Both the position numbers and the translations under genes were made by a program. Of a DNA stretch of 64,000 bases, positions 12,347-24,351 are shown in pieces. Source of the DNA: Marthasterias glacialis (taxonomy: Eukaryota; Echinodermata; Asteroidea; Forcipulatida; Asteriidae); the NCBI GenBank assembly GCA_911728455.2, contig OU452230.1:4772412-4836411 (forward strand), written 5' to 3'. The notes beneath the pieces were generated by a model. It had not been told where the DNA came from. It saw only the letters and a list, made by a program, of their open reading frames with translations, and searched no databases. The first letter of the stretch is position 1; the number at the start of each line of letters is the position of its first letter.

Positions 12347-15204
12347 ATATATTGCAGTCTGTATCGGCAAAAGACTCAAGCTAGGTCATCAATGGTTATA
12401 GTTTACTTTACATTATTTATATCTAAAACGGGTGCTGGCAAATCCCGATTACTATGTAAGTCAGGCAATCCAACACTTTGTAAGATGGTCGTTCCGCTGA
12501 TCAAACTAAAGCCTGACCACGTTATCAGGTGCAAGCGTCAATTACACTTATACAAATACACTGCCCAGTGCAAAAGAGAACTTGACTCGTCAAGAGCAAA
12601 CACTATTATATGCATTTTTAAAACACAGTCGTTAGATTCACTTTCAATCAAACAGCTCCAATAGATTGTACGCTATTATTTGACATTGTAGACACGGTGC
12701 AAACAAAGCCAATTCAAGAGGCAAACAATTAAGTTGAAAATCAGAGATTTTCAAAGGTCAACCTGATTGAGTAACCCATGTGAAGCAACAATAGAAATGT
12801 TAATTACATTCGGCAGAAAGTGGATTGTGTGAAGGATTATCTACGACCACCTCCAAAATAAGATAAAATACATAAAGTGCATATTCGGAGATGTTCAAGA
12901 GCCATTCAGTTTACTATGGTCTGTGCGTTAATTACACTCAAAAGAAATAAATGCATGAAAGTTTTCCCGGAAAGTCATTAAAATATTGTACGAATAATGA
13001 CACGGGATTTAGAAGTTGCTATTTATGTCAGCTGCAGGGGTATAATTACATGCAATTAGGCACATTCGTCTTCGTTGACAATGCCTGGTGCATTTGACCT
13101 CAGAAGGCTGGGTACATTATGTCAATGAAGCATTGAAAATCAGATATGTATAGATAAACGTACATTATTTAGAGAAGTCAGTGCGTGCATTCTGATGCGA
13201 CATCGCCCGTACAAATAGCACAGAATATATAAAATGTCAGGTAAGTATTGTTGTCGCAAATTCTACTTATTTTCTAATTTTGGGTTTTCTTATTTCATTA
13301 TAAAAACTTGTATGATGTGGTTAGACTTGGCTTGTTGTATACGGAATGATTACATATGCATACACTTGGAACGCTGATTGCCGAAAGGAAACCTTGTATC
13401 TATATATATATATATAAACATTATCAACAAATTGTAGACGAAAACTGCAACATGTGATTACTCGCCCTCCTTCTGGTCGATATTATATAGGGCAAGATAA
13501 ACGCTTGCAGCTTTTCGGAATGTCAACAAACAAAAATAATATTCTGATGAAATTTGTGGGAAAAGGGGGGGGGGCACTTTCGATTAACAACAACGCAGTT
13601 GAAGCATGCAGTCGCAAAACGTCACTTCATTACGAAGTTGTTGAAAAACAACTATGCACTGCGTTGTATTTATCTGTGCCATCAGGAAGATCAATATGAC
13701 CTTTGTAAATCAAACTGCTGCCATGGTATCAGCTTCCCCTTTTTGGCTATCTTAACCTGGTGGAGACCCCGAGGAGCTGTTTGAAACAGTATATGAAGAG
13801 CGGATGGTGCTCGGTCGAGGCGTAGGGGTTACACAGTGCAAAACAGACTGGGGTCTGATTGTTCACTTCTGGGACAATAAAACATCAACCGAACATTGTA
13901 TTATTAGTATTATTATTGTTGTTATTTCATTTTTGTTCAGATTAGTTATCAACGTAAGAAGATAAATCACAAGTTAGTAGCTTCAAGTGTTACCCAGACC
14001 GACTTTAAAGTTACAACCTGCATGCTCTTGTTCTGAGAAATTATCCCCTACCCCGTGCCGGTTCTACAACATGATTATTGAAAAGACGTTTAAAATGTGG
14101 TTCGTAAAAGGGATCAGCGGCCTTTGGTACAAACGCATGTTCCGGCGAATGCAGATATACATTTCTGTCGTTATTATTGCTTTGGAAAAAAAGGAATTCA
14201 GTATACATTGAAAGGGTGACAGGTTATTGTTTGTATATCTTATGACCAATTTTGTCCCGGAGGTTTTGGCACTAGAATATTAATTATAACAAATGCAAGC
14301 TGTCTTGGTTCGTTCACAATTACCAACATGTGTCATTGTATTGATTTAGAAGTGGAACGGCTCCAACATATATTATTTATATAACTTGCAGGGACGACCA
14401 TTTTTGAGTATTCCCTTTCAGTGTATGTCTTCCCCGTAACATTTGAAATACGAAATTTAACATAGGCCTACATCGTGATTATGCATGAAGCGGTAGGGCC
14501 TAAAAGCACTTGAATCCGCGCGTGGGTGTCTTCGTTGACGGCAGTAAAAACGCTGTTGCTCGCTCCCCTGTTTGTTGGAAACAAACTTCCATCGTAACAA
14601 CGTAGCATCAAAAACCTTCAATACCCACACTCAAATTTCCCCTCCGCAGACGGCACGGACGAGAATCTAACTTATTGCATATCCATTGTAATTGCACTAC
14701 CCTGAGAAATTACCTTTATAGATAGTATTGAAATATATTTGAGGTTAAGAACGGAATCGAGTTCAAGACCTTCCACATCCATGCACACCCCTCAAGACTA
14801 TTATACTTTCGAGCTTGCGAGAGCGATTTTTTTATTTTTTTTAAGAGTTCAATGATTTTTGCGCGCGTATTAAGTGCCCCATCTACATTGGTGAACAAGG
14901 TTAAATTCATTAGAGAATTGATCCGGTAAAATGCTTAGCCATGGGTCTTTAATAAGCCAAACCCCGCTGAACACGAACAATAAACAGACTGTATCTTATT
15001 ATGTACATACGAGGATGAGTTAATTGGACAAGTCATCGAACGACGACACAAAACATTTTTTTATTTATTGTTATTTATTTATTTTTTTTTGTGTGTGTGT
15101 GTGTGTGTGAGTGTGAAATGAATAGGCCTAGTTAATTAGAAGTTTGTCAAATGCACGATGCCTGGGAAGGGATAGTGAACAAAATAAATGTACGAACTAG
15201 GTCG
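12347..15204. other. Non-coding stretch, no gene recognised
   Basis: AT-rich DNA. ATGTCAG followed by GTAAGT at 13234-13246 could be a tiny first exon with a splice donor but nothing else supports it. Small simple repeats: TATA at 13402-13416 and GTGT at 15090-15110. Confidence 0.35.
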
Positions 15205-15605
15205 TTCCCGGATTAGTAATTGCCCGGATTAGTAATCCTTTCGCACAATACGTCAATCCGTTCGAACTGTTTGGTAACCCGTTCGCAGTGTTTAGTAATT
15301 AGTTCGAACAAAATGGCCGAATGTTTAAAGCAGCACCGCGCGCATGCGCAGTTGAGCATCGCCAATTTGAAGCAAATGTTGAAGCAACTGAGGCCTGCGT
15401 GCGGCACTCTTTATTAATGCTTTGCTAATTTGTTCGAAGAGATAGTAAAACCGTGTGAACGGATTACTAAACCGGGCGAACGGATTATTAATCCGTTCGA
15501 ACGGATTGCGAAACCGTTCGAACGGATTGCTAAACCGTGGGAACGGTTTGTTAAACCGCATTAACGGCCTACATTGCTAAACCTTGCGAACGGATTAGCT
15601 CATGG
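15205..15605. mobile_element. Fold-back element with 21-bp CCGTTCGAACGG motifs
   Basis: The right half (about 15425-15595) holds about seven diverged units of 21 bp, consensus GCTAAACCGTTCGAACGGATT. The left half (about 15207-15308) holds the same motif in reverse complement. Between them is a unique core of about 110 bp. Each unit contains a self-complementary CCGTTCGAACGG. The arrangement makes the whole block a large imperfect inverted repeat. It encodes nothing and looks like a non-autonomous fold-back element with subterminal iterated motifs. Confidence 0.55.
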
Positions 15606-16509
15606 AATTTTTCTTACATCTGTCCCTTCCCGAGCCTCACTCATGTGTTAAGGGTATAACAAAAAAAAGTAGTATGTTACATTTTTAAGCCACAATGTTT
15701 TACAACCCCAAAAGGGTGAGAAAAGATAGTTAACACTATGTCTCCTCAGATTAGATCACTGTGAGTTCGATTCAAATAATTAAAATAAATGTTTTAAGAG
15801 TATCATAACTTTCTTTGCGAGTACACCAAACAATTACACCTCAAAGCATAACTACAAAAAATTGCATAAATCAGTCCATAATCAACTACAAAACGAACGT
15901 TTTATTTTTAACAATTATAACTGTATTTTTCCAAATTGCAGAGGTCACAGAAATACCTTTCCGAAGTATTTCTGAATGAATCAACTTGAAATTAAACCGT
16001 CCAGTAAATATTTAGTTATTTCGAAATTCAGTTGTTATCGAGGATGAAGCATAGTCGTTGTATACACATAGTGCGAAGAAACAAGGATATTGCTTCTTTC
16101 AAAAAAACAAAACAAAACAAAACAAAAACTCGAGGCACATTGCGAATATTCAAACGAGTTGTTTATACGCTGTTTTATGTTTGTATAAATAATTGTCAAC
16201 AGTCCTAGGTGTACGTGTACAAACAGGCTAGTGGTAAACGTGCATTTTGCTAGAAGCATTATCCGTTCGGATGAATAAGGTCTTAAAGAATCTTGCAAAC
16301 CAACGTTGTGTTGGTCTCAAATTTTTTAATGCACAAATACCCGCCGGGAGTTTGTTTTGAGCATGTGGTTTTATTATTCGGTCTTATGCCTTACATTCTA
16401 TTAGAAGCCTTTAACAAAAAATACTAAGTGATAAGTGGTGGGCAGCCGTGTTAGTAAGGCAATGATCAAAATAGAAAATTAACTGAGTGGCACTTAAATG
16501 ACCCACATG
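15606..16509. other. Non-coding stretch, no gene recognised
   Basis: AT-rich with no open frame that looks coding; AAAAC simple repeat near 16101-16127. Confidence 0.4.
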
Positions 16510-16973
16510 AGAGAAAACTGCATAAGCTTTCGCAGCAACAACTATTTCTTCGGATGCAACGAAGAAAAAAACATCATCAACAAGAATCGAACACTGTCGT
16601 TGGCCAGTCAAGCATAACTAGACAAAGGGGGTGAAGAGTCAAAGTTATGTGTAGTTTGACATGAAACAAATACACACAGAAGCTTGTCTCTGAACACTTC
16701 AATCTCCCTGGCCACTCACTAATCCATCTCAAAGTTGCTGTACTCCAGTAAAGGTCATTCAAAACTAGGATGGACAGAGATTCTGCAGAACTAAAGACCA
16801 TGGTTTCATGTCACACTACACGTATAGCTTTGACTCTACACCCACTCCCTTGTCTAGTTATGCTTGACTAACCACAGCCAGTATTTAATTATTGTTGGTA
16901 ATTTTTTTTTTTTTTTTTCTTCATTGCATCTGAGGAAGTAGTTGTTGCTACGAAAGCTTATGCAGTTTTCTCT
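16510..16973. mobile_element. Long inverted repeat with hammerhead-like core (PLE-related terminal pair?)
   Basis: Outer arms 16510-16569 and 16908-16973 (AGAGAAAACTGCATAAGC and its complement) and inner arms about 16599-16666 and 16798-16879 pair over about 150 bp with mismatches. A loop of about 130 bp (16667-16797) separates them. On plus at 16930-16957 the right arm reads CTGAGGA, helix GTAG/CTAC, then GAAAGC, the same core layout as the PLE terminal repeats. The left arm has lost the first core U. It could be two PLE terminal repeats in head-to-head orientation. Confidence 0.5.
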
Positions 16974-17929
16974 TAAGTTAGTCATTGAAGTGCTACCATT
17001 TATGGAATTGTTTTCGCGTAGGGTAACACAAGTCGAATCCATTCCTCTATCTTTCAAGGCTTGCAATATAACAAAGGAAATTAGGCTAGCCTTGTTCTCG
17101 CTGTTTACACGTTGTTGTTATTGTCGACGTACACTAAATAAATCAATACTCAATGTATTCAAGAACGTTCGCCTGTCAATACTTTGGTAAACACTAGTCT
17201 TTATGCCTCGTTTTTTTTTTTTTTTTTTTTTTTGTCTAGGGAAAAAATCAACTCGAAAGGAATGACCACTTTAAAATGATGGTGGTAACCTCATTGCCTA
17301 CTTACATACATCAGTGGAAGGTTGAAGTAGAAACCTCAACGGGCTGTAATTTCTGATCTTCACGGTCATTTGCATCTTTATTGGGGAATTTAGTTCCCCC
17401 AAATGCGGTTAACCACCGTGGATGTCTGGTCAACTGTTGACATGAAATCGATCAAAATAAGTTACTTTCCCTTCATCTTCAAATGGGTCATTCGATATGA
17501 CGGTATTGATCCTTGAAGGTCACGGAGTGGAGGGGAAAGACAGGCTCCGTGACAGGCAGACCTCTTTACGGGATAGAAGTAGGCTTAACTGTCGTAAGAC
17601 GAATCGCTGCACAATGGCGTAAGTGACACGACACGTACCGTTACCAACCCGCTTGAGCGACAATGCAGTAACTAATCCACCGTCCATTTACCTTTGATTT
17701 AAGAAAAATAAACTGGAATGGTTTAACATAAGGACTTGCATGGTTACTTTTCTAAATTGCGGTCAAATGAATGAATTGTGCGTAATTTGATTGGAGTCCA
17801 AGGAGCGTCATGACTTTGAAGTAAGCACGTATCAGTTAGTAATCAAACGATTCTTGTTCGCCCGACTGCCTGGCCAACTGATTGTCAAACTTTCATTAAA
17901 GCAGTACTGACAAATAAACCCAACAATCA
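16974..17929. other. Non-coding stretch, no gene recognised
   Basis: Contains a poly-T run at about 17211-17233 and otherwise unique AT-rich DNA without coding signal. Confidence 0.4.
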
Positions 17930-18250
17930 AAACATTGAGGAAACTACACAAAAACAGCGATGTCGGTTCGAATCCTGGTCGCGACGCTAGTGTCATTGAG
18001 CAAGACAATTTTACTATATAATTCATTCTCTTCATCCAGTAAAGTAAATGTGTACCTGTGAGGGTAGAGATTGCTGATGTAAATGATTAACAACCTGTGT
18101 GCTGATTTGGCTGCCGGTGCTGCATACTCCAAATGAGTTGTGATGGTTTTAGGAATGCTTGGGGTCCGAACCGATAAACAGGGGGTAATAATTCTGTAAG
18201 CTGCTGTGAGGGCCTATTTGGCTTGATATAAAGTGCATACAAATACACGT
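17930..18250 (+). mobile_element. tRNA-derived SINE, second family
   Basis: A pol III B box GGTTCGAATCC at 17965-17975 is followed by TTGAGCAAGAC, GTACCTGTGAGGG and a tail ending near GATATAAAGTGCATACA. The 3' end runs into the microsatellite at 18251, as SINEs usually do. From memory, echinoderm and hemichordate SINEs carry TTGAGCAAG..., CTGTGAGGG and similar tail blocks. No clear A box was found, so the 5' head is decayed. Confidence 0.5.
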
Positions 18251-18260
18251 TAGTAGTAGC

Positions 18261-18295
<35 letters not shown>

Positions 18296-18329
18296 CAGTA
18301 GCAGTAGCAGTAGCAGTAGCAGTAGCAGT

Positions 18330-18380
<51 letters not shown>
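18251..18380 (+). repeat. (AGT)n/(AGC)n trinucleotide tract
   Basis: About 130 bp that changes gradually from AGT units to mixed AGTAGC and then pure AGC. It is probably expanded from the SINE 3' tail. Leucine and cysteine-rich frames over it are artefacts. Confidence 0.92.
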
Positions 18381-19020
18381 TGGTTGTAAAAAATAAATCC
18401 CTTTCCCAACCCTTACAGGAACGGCGCAGTCGCAATCATTGCAAAATCATGTCCCGGTTCCTACTCTACAAATCACAAAACATTTTGACTTCAAGGAAAA
18501 GTTGAACATAAATAACTCATTGTTAAAAATAAGACCAACTGGTTGATTTAATGTTACCAAATTGTTGGTTGCCCCTTTGATGTTATAGGCCTATGTCTCT
18601 TTTGTTGACGTATTGACGTTTTGTGTATTACTCAATTAAAACCGCCCTCTTGTCTGTATATTGCTTTTTAATATGTTTTGAGGCTATAAAGTTCGACAGT
18701 TGAAAAGTAAAACAAAAAAGTATTGACTGTTGTCAACCCGGTGCTTTCGGTATTCAGTGGGGAAAAAACCAATGTCTTCTTTGGAATGGAAATCGAACCT
18801 ACGTCATTCCATTTTCAAGGATACTCGCGACTTTCTAGTTTCTAGCTTCTAGATAATTTGCTTTTGAAAGATCACGTTGTCATAGAAAAAAAAGTTAACC
18901 TTGTTTCTAGAAGAAAGGGACGAAGGAAAAAAAAAACATGAAGCTATCAATAGTATTGCGATGGAGGTTTCAAACGAGTAGTCGCTCTGAGGGACCTTTG
19001 TTTTGTTATTTATGTTTATG
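18381..19020. other. Non-coding stretch, no gene recognised
   Basis: AT-rich unique DNA with no supported feature. Confidence 0.4.
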
Positions 19021-19447
19021 CAGCGCCGTAGCAAGGGTATTTTTTTTTTTTTTTTTTTTTTAGGTTTGTTTGTCTGTTTGTTTGTCTGTTTGTCTGTTTG
19101 TCTGTTTGTCTGTTGTTGTTTGTTTTTGTTTGTTTTTGTTTTTTGGGGGGCACAAGGGGGCACCATTTTTCCTAGGGGCACTTTTGGCCAATTAAAACTG
19201 CAGTTTCCGTTTGTATTTGTTAGCGCTCGTCTGACGTGTTGAGGTAAAACAAAATACATTCTACGTGTAAATAATACAAAATAGTTTTAAATTTAAGACA
19301 TTGAAATTACTACATAAAAGCTAAAAAAAAAAATGAAACATTTTATTCTGGTATGTTTTAATCTCAAAAGTCCAGATTGGGGCACGGACATCATTTGGAG
19401 GGGGAACGTGCCTCTCCCCCCCCCTCCCCCCATTTTTTACGCCACTG
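19021..19447. mobile_element. hAT-like MITE, family 2, copy 1
   Basis: Begins CAGCGCCGTAGCAAGGG and ends with TTACGCCACTG, so the termini are inverted CAGnGnCGTA sequences. Flanks TGTTTATG and TATTTGTG agree at 6 of 8 positions. The interior matches 58763-59119 over most of its length (for example GGGGCACGGACATCA and AATTAAAACTG). A T run and a GTTTGTCT simple repeat (about 19040-19141) have expanded inside the left end. No transposase. Confidence 0.65.
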
Positions 19448-19749
19448 TATTTGTGTATGTATTTATTTGTTTGTTTATTTTTCTTCTCTCATTTTTTTTC
19501 ATTTACCCAGGGTATGCCCAAACAGTTAAAAATGGTTTCCATTCATCACTTACTTAATGCATAATTTACTCTTCTAAAAATGGTAAAATAATACAGTTAT
19601 CTATTAATTAAAAATAGGCATTACACTAGTAAACCATCTCAACTCAAGTCGATATAATTGTAAGATAATTCGGAAAATATGCTTTATTATATAATTTAAT
19701 AGTTTTCTCTTCCCCCAAAAATCGGTTGGCATATCATGAGCTCCGCAGC

Positions 19750-20430
19750 GGCTAAACCATTTCGTGGAAACAAAGTAATATCTCGAGGGAACAAAATAGT
19801 ATTTCGAGAAAACTAAACAATATTTCGAAGGAACAATACATAATTATTTTGTGGAAACGAAACAATACTTCAAAAACAAAATAATTCAACCTGTACGGAG
19901 TCCTCGATATTTGAATTGATTTATATAATTCTAGAACATTTTATTTTTTCGAATTCTTTTACAACTATTTCGAGTTTGCGCACGACCACCAGAAAGATTC
20001 AGAACCATTTTGTTGCCAATAATGCCATATATTTATACATTTAATGTTGCAGTACAGTTTTATACGCTGTACACTTTAATTTAATCGTAATAACACGACC
20101 TAAACAGAAAGCACATTAGCCGTCCATTGGTGCTAGGCGATAAGGGAAATCTAGTTGGAAATTAATTGGCATAGAAAGGGTTCCACAGCCGCTTGTATCG
20201 ATTTTGTTCCCAAGAAATAATATTTCATACCCTCGCAATGTTATTTCGTCCCCTCAAAATAATGTGTGTCGTTCCCTCGTAAGAAAATACGAAATAACGT
20301 ATTGTTGTGGGGACGAAATATTATATCGAGATTAAGAATTATTATTTCGAGGGAAATAACGAAAAGTGTTTCGAGGGAACATAATATATTATTTCAAGGG
20401 AACTAAATACTACTTCGAGGGAAATAAATG
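19750..20430. mobile_element. Fold-back-like block with TTTCGAGGGAAC motifs
   Basis: Many diverged copies of a motif of about 21 bp, roughly AATATTTCGAGGGAACAAA, occur at 19765-19900 and 20285-20430. Opposite-strand copies such as CGTTCCCTCGTAAG lie at about 20220-20285. A non-repetitive core separates the two clusters. There is no coding potential. The design is the same as at 15205 but the motif is unrelated. Confidence 0.5.
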
Positions 20431-20479
20431 ATGTTACATTTCCATGTTTTTAATATTTATTTATTTATTTATTTATTTA

Positions 20480-20800
20480 TTTGTTATCTGTCCCTTTGGG
20501 CCGGGGGCTCCGTACCGATGTGTGTACGTGGTGAAAGATCTGTAGTTGTGGATTGCGGCCGGACGCTGCACCAGCATGGGTATTGCATATCGTAGAATCG
20601 ATCACACGCAAAATGCAGTGGACATTAACTATACGCTCTTGTGCTCGAGATCGTAGCTGCAACATATAGTCCAAACCCGACCGGGCGTTCGCTCGGCTAT
20701 TATACAACCAAGCGGGTTGCCTCGCACACACAATGTTGCGTAGCAGACAATATCGGCTGCTTGTCATCAAACAGCCGTTCCACGAACTCGGCCAGATTAT
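20480..20800. other. GC- and CpG-richer block
   Basis: Richer in G, C and CpG than nearly all neighbouring sequence. A 97-codon open frame on minus (20477-20770) exists, but shows no domain, signal peptide or splice context I can recognise. It could be an unmethylated regulatory segment or part of an unidentified repeat. Confidence 0.25.
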
Positions 20801-20813
20801 GTGATAAACGTTA

Positions 20814-20993
20814 GTTACGTACCATTACACCCAACATATACTATTTCTGCCGACGACAATTTTGAACCATTATATCCGACCATTGTGTCGAACGAGTATG
20901 TCCGACCCATTGTGTCCAGGAACATAATGGTTTGGAAATAGTGGTTCAAAATTGTCTTGTTGGACATACATGTCCATGTCGGACATGGTGGTT
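20814..20993. mobile_element. Fold-back element, GTTACGnACC family, copy 1 (one end only)
   Basis: Starts GTTACGTACCATTA, as does the better preserved copy at 60168. Inside are alternating TCCGACCCATTGTGTCC and ATAATGGTTTG motifs in both orientations. No closing inverted terminus is visible before the T-rich DNA at 20990, so the right end is lost. Confidence 0.5.
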
Positions 20994-23900
20994 TTTATTT
21001 TTTATTTTTTTTTATTTTTTTATTTGTTCTCTTTTCTTTTTCAAAGTGCAGTTTTTGGGGCTTATTGTTGAATAAATAATAAAAGTGATACTTTTTTATC
21101 AATTTGGTATGAGTAATGACTTTGTAATTTATTTTCTCTTTTTTTTATTTATTAAGTATTCTTACTATTTTTATTAAGTTCTTTGTGTCTTTATTCATTA
21201 TTTTGTTATTGTTTATTTCTTGTCTACTTTTAATGTTACTCTATTATATCTTTTATTTATTAATTGATGTATTTATTTTGTTCAGTTTTTTTTTTCCTTT
21301 TGATGGAAGGATGATTGCTTTTTTGATGAGAGCCATCGTACTTTCATTCTCTCGTAGTACGCACACTAGTTGTTTACGTCAAACATATCTAATACACAGC
21401 TCCGTATTTCAACACACGGCACAGAACCGTTTAGAGGACAAAGAGTATCATATCTTCCCACTACGGTGAAGGCTAGAATCCTCACTCGTAAGTTCTTCTG
21501 ATTAAAATTATACAAGATCATTCGTAATTTTATACATTTTCTTATCACTTAGTCACTGTTAAATTCAAGCATAATACTTATCAGAGTGTTTAACATTTCA
21601 GTAATAATATCTTTGTGTCTATATTGATCAGTATTGTGTCCATATTGATCAGTACTATGTATGTGTCACTGTGTCCCAGTTTTTTTTTGTTTTTTTTTAT
21701 TTATTTATTTATGTTTTTATGTTTGTTTATTTTACTCTTCTATACTCATTCTATTTTACTCATGCAAAGCAAATATTCCGTGGTGGACGTGGGGGGGCGT
21801 GTTTCAAATAATTAACTTACTTTAGGGCATCCGCAAGGACTGTTATTGCACACTCTTTCCCCACCCACCCACCCCACCCCTTCAAGTTCCAACTCTCCCG
21901 TGCAAACCTTCGACTGTGCCGCTGCTGCGTCTGTGAGATTAAAATATCAATCAAACGAAGATTATAATCGAGAGCCAACGAGTTCCAACACGACTCCTTT
22001 GTGTGTTAGACAAAAATCCAAAATCCTGCCAAGTCAAATCCAAGGGCAATGATAATCTGACACGAGGTTTGATGCCCACAGACGATCTACATAATGAATA
22101 TGTCGGCCTGGTCTTCTTCAATGCCTCTTGTCCCTTCTTTAAAGTGATGTCATAGGGCAGGGTTCAAAATCTGTAGACACGTTTCATGCGAACAAAGATT
22201 TATTTTGAAGAATCCAGACACTTTACACACAAATCATCTGAATCAATAATTTATACTTAATATATAGGGGCTATTTTTATATCGCAATAAAAACTACGGA
22301 AAGAGCCAGGACTATATAAGCTGGCAGAATCGTACTTTGGGTTTCAATGGTATTACTTATGTATTTTGTATTACTCGTTTTGTTTTGGTCTCTTCTTTTT
22401 TATATCTCAATAAATAACCGAAAACAAATACGTAGTTTGATTCATAGGAAGAGCTTGCGTTCAACGCAGCTCGGCTAATAACTGTTTAACTGATTTGACA
22501 CAAGCCCACTATATCAACCAACAGTTGTATTAGTCATGATAAAAGGTAGACTATTTTTTCCCCCGGTGAGAAAAGTATTATAAAAAAAAAACTAATAATA
22601 ATAATAATCAAAAAATAAAAATACACAACACAATACATATTTACAATACAAAATGTTGTCTTATTTTCTCTTGGCTGACATCAACCATGCCGTCGGTTTT
22701 TCCAAACATTGATAATGTCAACGATATCTTTAAGCGACCGTACCACAATGTATGCAGTCTCCTAGAGAACTGGAGTGAGTAAAGGGCTCTTGACGAACTA
22801 CAACCACCGTGGGTCGAGCTGAAATTCTTCCGGGCGAACTGAAAACCAGGAAGTACAATTTCCTCCGTCTTGCTTATGGTGTGAATAACTGCAGTATGCC
22901 AAGTGAGCCCCATACTCGAGTTCCCAACTGTTTGCTGCTGACCTTCTGGGAACCGGTTTATTTTTCTAAAGAGGTTTAGCGTTATCGAACAACAAGGTCA
23001 GTCCTAAGACAGAAATAGTCTCAGTCGTTCCAGTCCTTGACTTTTTTTTATTATTACTATTATCATTATTCTGCGCCATCACATTTTCCAAATCAAAGTA
23101 TATTTTGGTAAATCTTGAGATCTGAGCGATGATTTTGCAATATCATGAGCGTACTCGTAAAAATGAAAATGAACAAGCTTTGCACAAGCGTTTGTAAATA
23201 TAATATTATGTTTACTTACTGAAGAAAGTACATTACCTAAACTCAATACGGAAAACAATGTGTGATTTCAGTGAATTAATGCAACAAACTCACAACGTTT
23301 AAATATTAATTTTGTGATAGTATTATTCATTCCGATAAGTCCATTCTCTGTTTTACATGAAAAGTTTTAACTGAATTCTGGAACATTATTTGTTTGTCTT
23401 CTCTTCTCAAAACTACAAAATGAGAAACATCTATTTGATTGCTCAATTAATGTTCCATTTTTACCAGCGTTCACATAGTGAGGATATTCATATCTCACCA
23501 TTAATTGTGTGCCCTTCTGCTACGTTCCAAATGAAAAGTAGTTATTAAAACTACTGAATTGTTTGATGTTGTATTATTAATACTTGTATTTTTATTGATA
23601 TTAATATTATTATTATCAGTCTTTATTTGTTTTCAAAGTTGCAATAGTTAAGGTCTAAGACACATTCTCGGGGAGATTGTCGGTATAAGGATTCCCTTTA
23701 AAATTCCAGATCATCACTTTAAGCCTACGCTGATTATTTCTGCGCTATTTCACAGCATTACCGCATTACACCTTTCGGGCATTCGCAACGTAATTATATT
23801 TATTTGTGCACTAATGTAAGGCCTGACGGTGAAACTTGCTTGAATTGATAACTTGAGTGCCATTTACCGATGTTCCAATAAAAGGAAAATCGAGCTACTC

Positions 23901-24002
23901 GAAGCTCACAGGGTGCTGCTAAGTGGGATTGGTAGTGTTAAAGGTAAGCTGGAGTGGGTAATGTTTACGTTTGTTTTGTAAGTAAGGTTTTACTTTTCAA
24001 AC
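20994..24002. other. Non-coding stretch, T-rich at its start
   Basis: 20990-21300 and 21670-21750 are T-rich with TTTA units. The remainder is AT-rich unique DNA with small ATT repeats (22590, 23045, 23600). No gene is supported. Confidence 0.4.
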
Positions 24003-24083
24003 AGCAACAACAACAGCTACAACATCAACAGCACAACAACATCAACAACAACAACAACAACAGCAGCAGCAGCAGCAGCAGTA
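24003..24083 (+). repeat. (CAA)n/(CAG)n tract
   Basis: CAA units change to CAG at about 24060-24081. Simple repeat without coding meaning. Confidence 0.9.
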
Positions 24084-24205
24084 ACAACACACGCACACCT
24101 GTTTTGTTCCCCAGTAAACCAATGACTTATCTTTGTTCTCCCCCTCGAAAACATCATCAGATAAACAAACGGCGTACATGCCATGGACTGTCAAATTGTT
24201 AGCAA

Positions 24206-24351
24206 AACATTCAATCTTGTTGACAGACCTTGTCACCAAGTTCTACTTTTTTTTGCGAACTTTCTGTTTTTAGAAAATAACATTCAATCTTGTTGACAGA
24301 CCTTGTCACCAAGTTCAACTTTTTTTGCGAACTTTCTGTTTGAAGAAAATA
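24206..24351 (+). repeat. Tandem duplication of about 73 bp
   Basis: Two adjacent units, each starting AACATTCAATCTTGTTGACA, differ at a few bases and in T-run length. It is a local duplication with no associated gene. Confidence 0.9.

Noticed and set aside
13234..13246. ATGTCAG followed by GTAAGT as a minimal first exon
   Set aside because: A start codon close to a donor consensus is expected by chance in this length of DNA; no promoter or second exon was seen.
18149..18435. Polyleucine and polycysteine frames
   Set aside because: Translation of the AGT/AGC microsatellite; the same applies to the tracts at 31453-31860 and 63517-63957.
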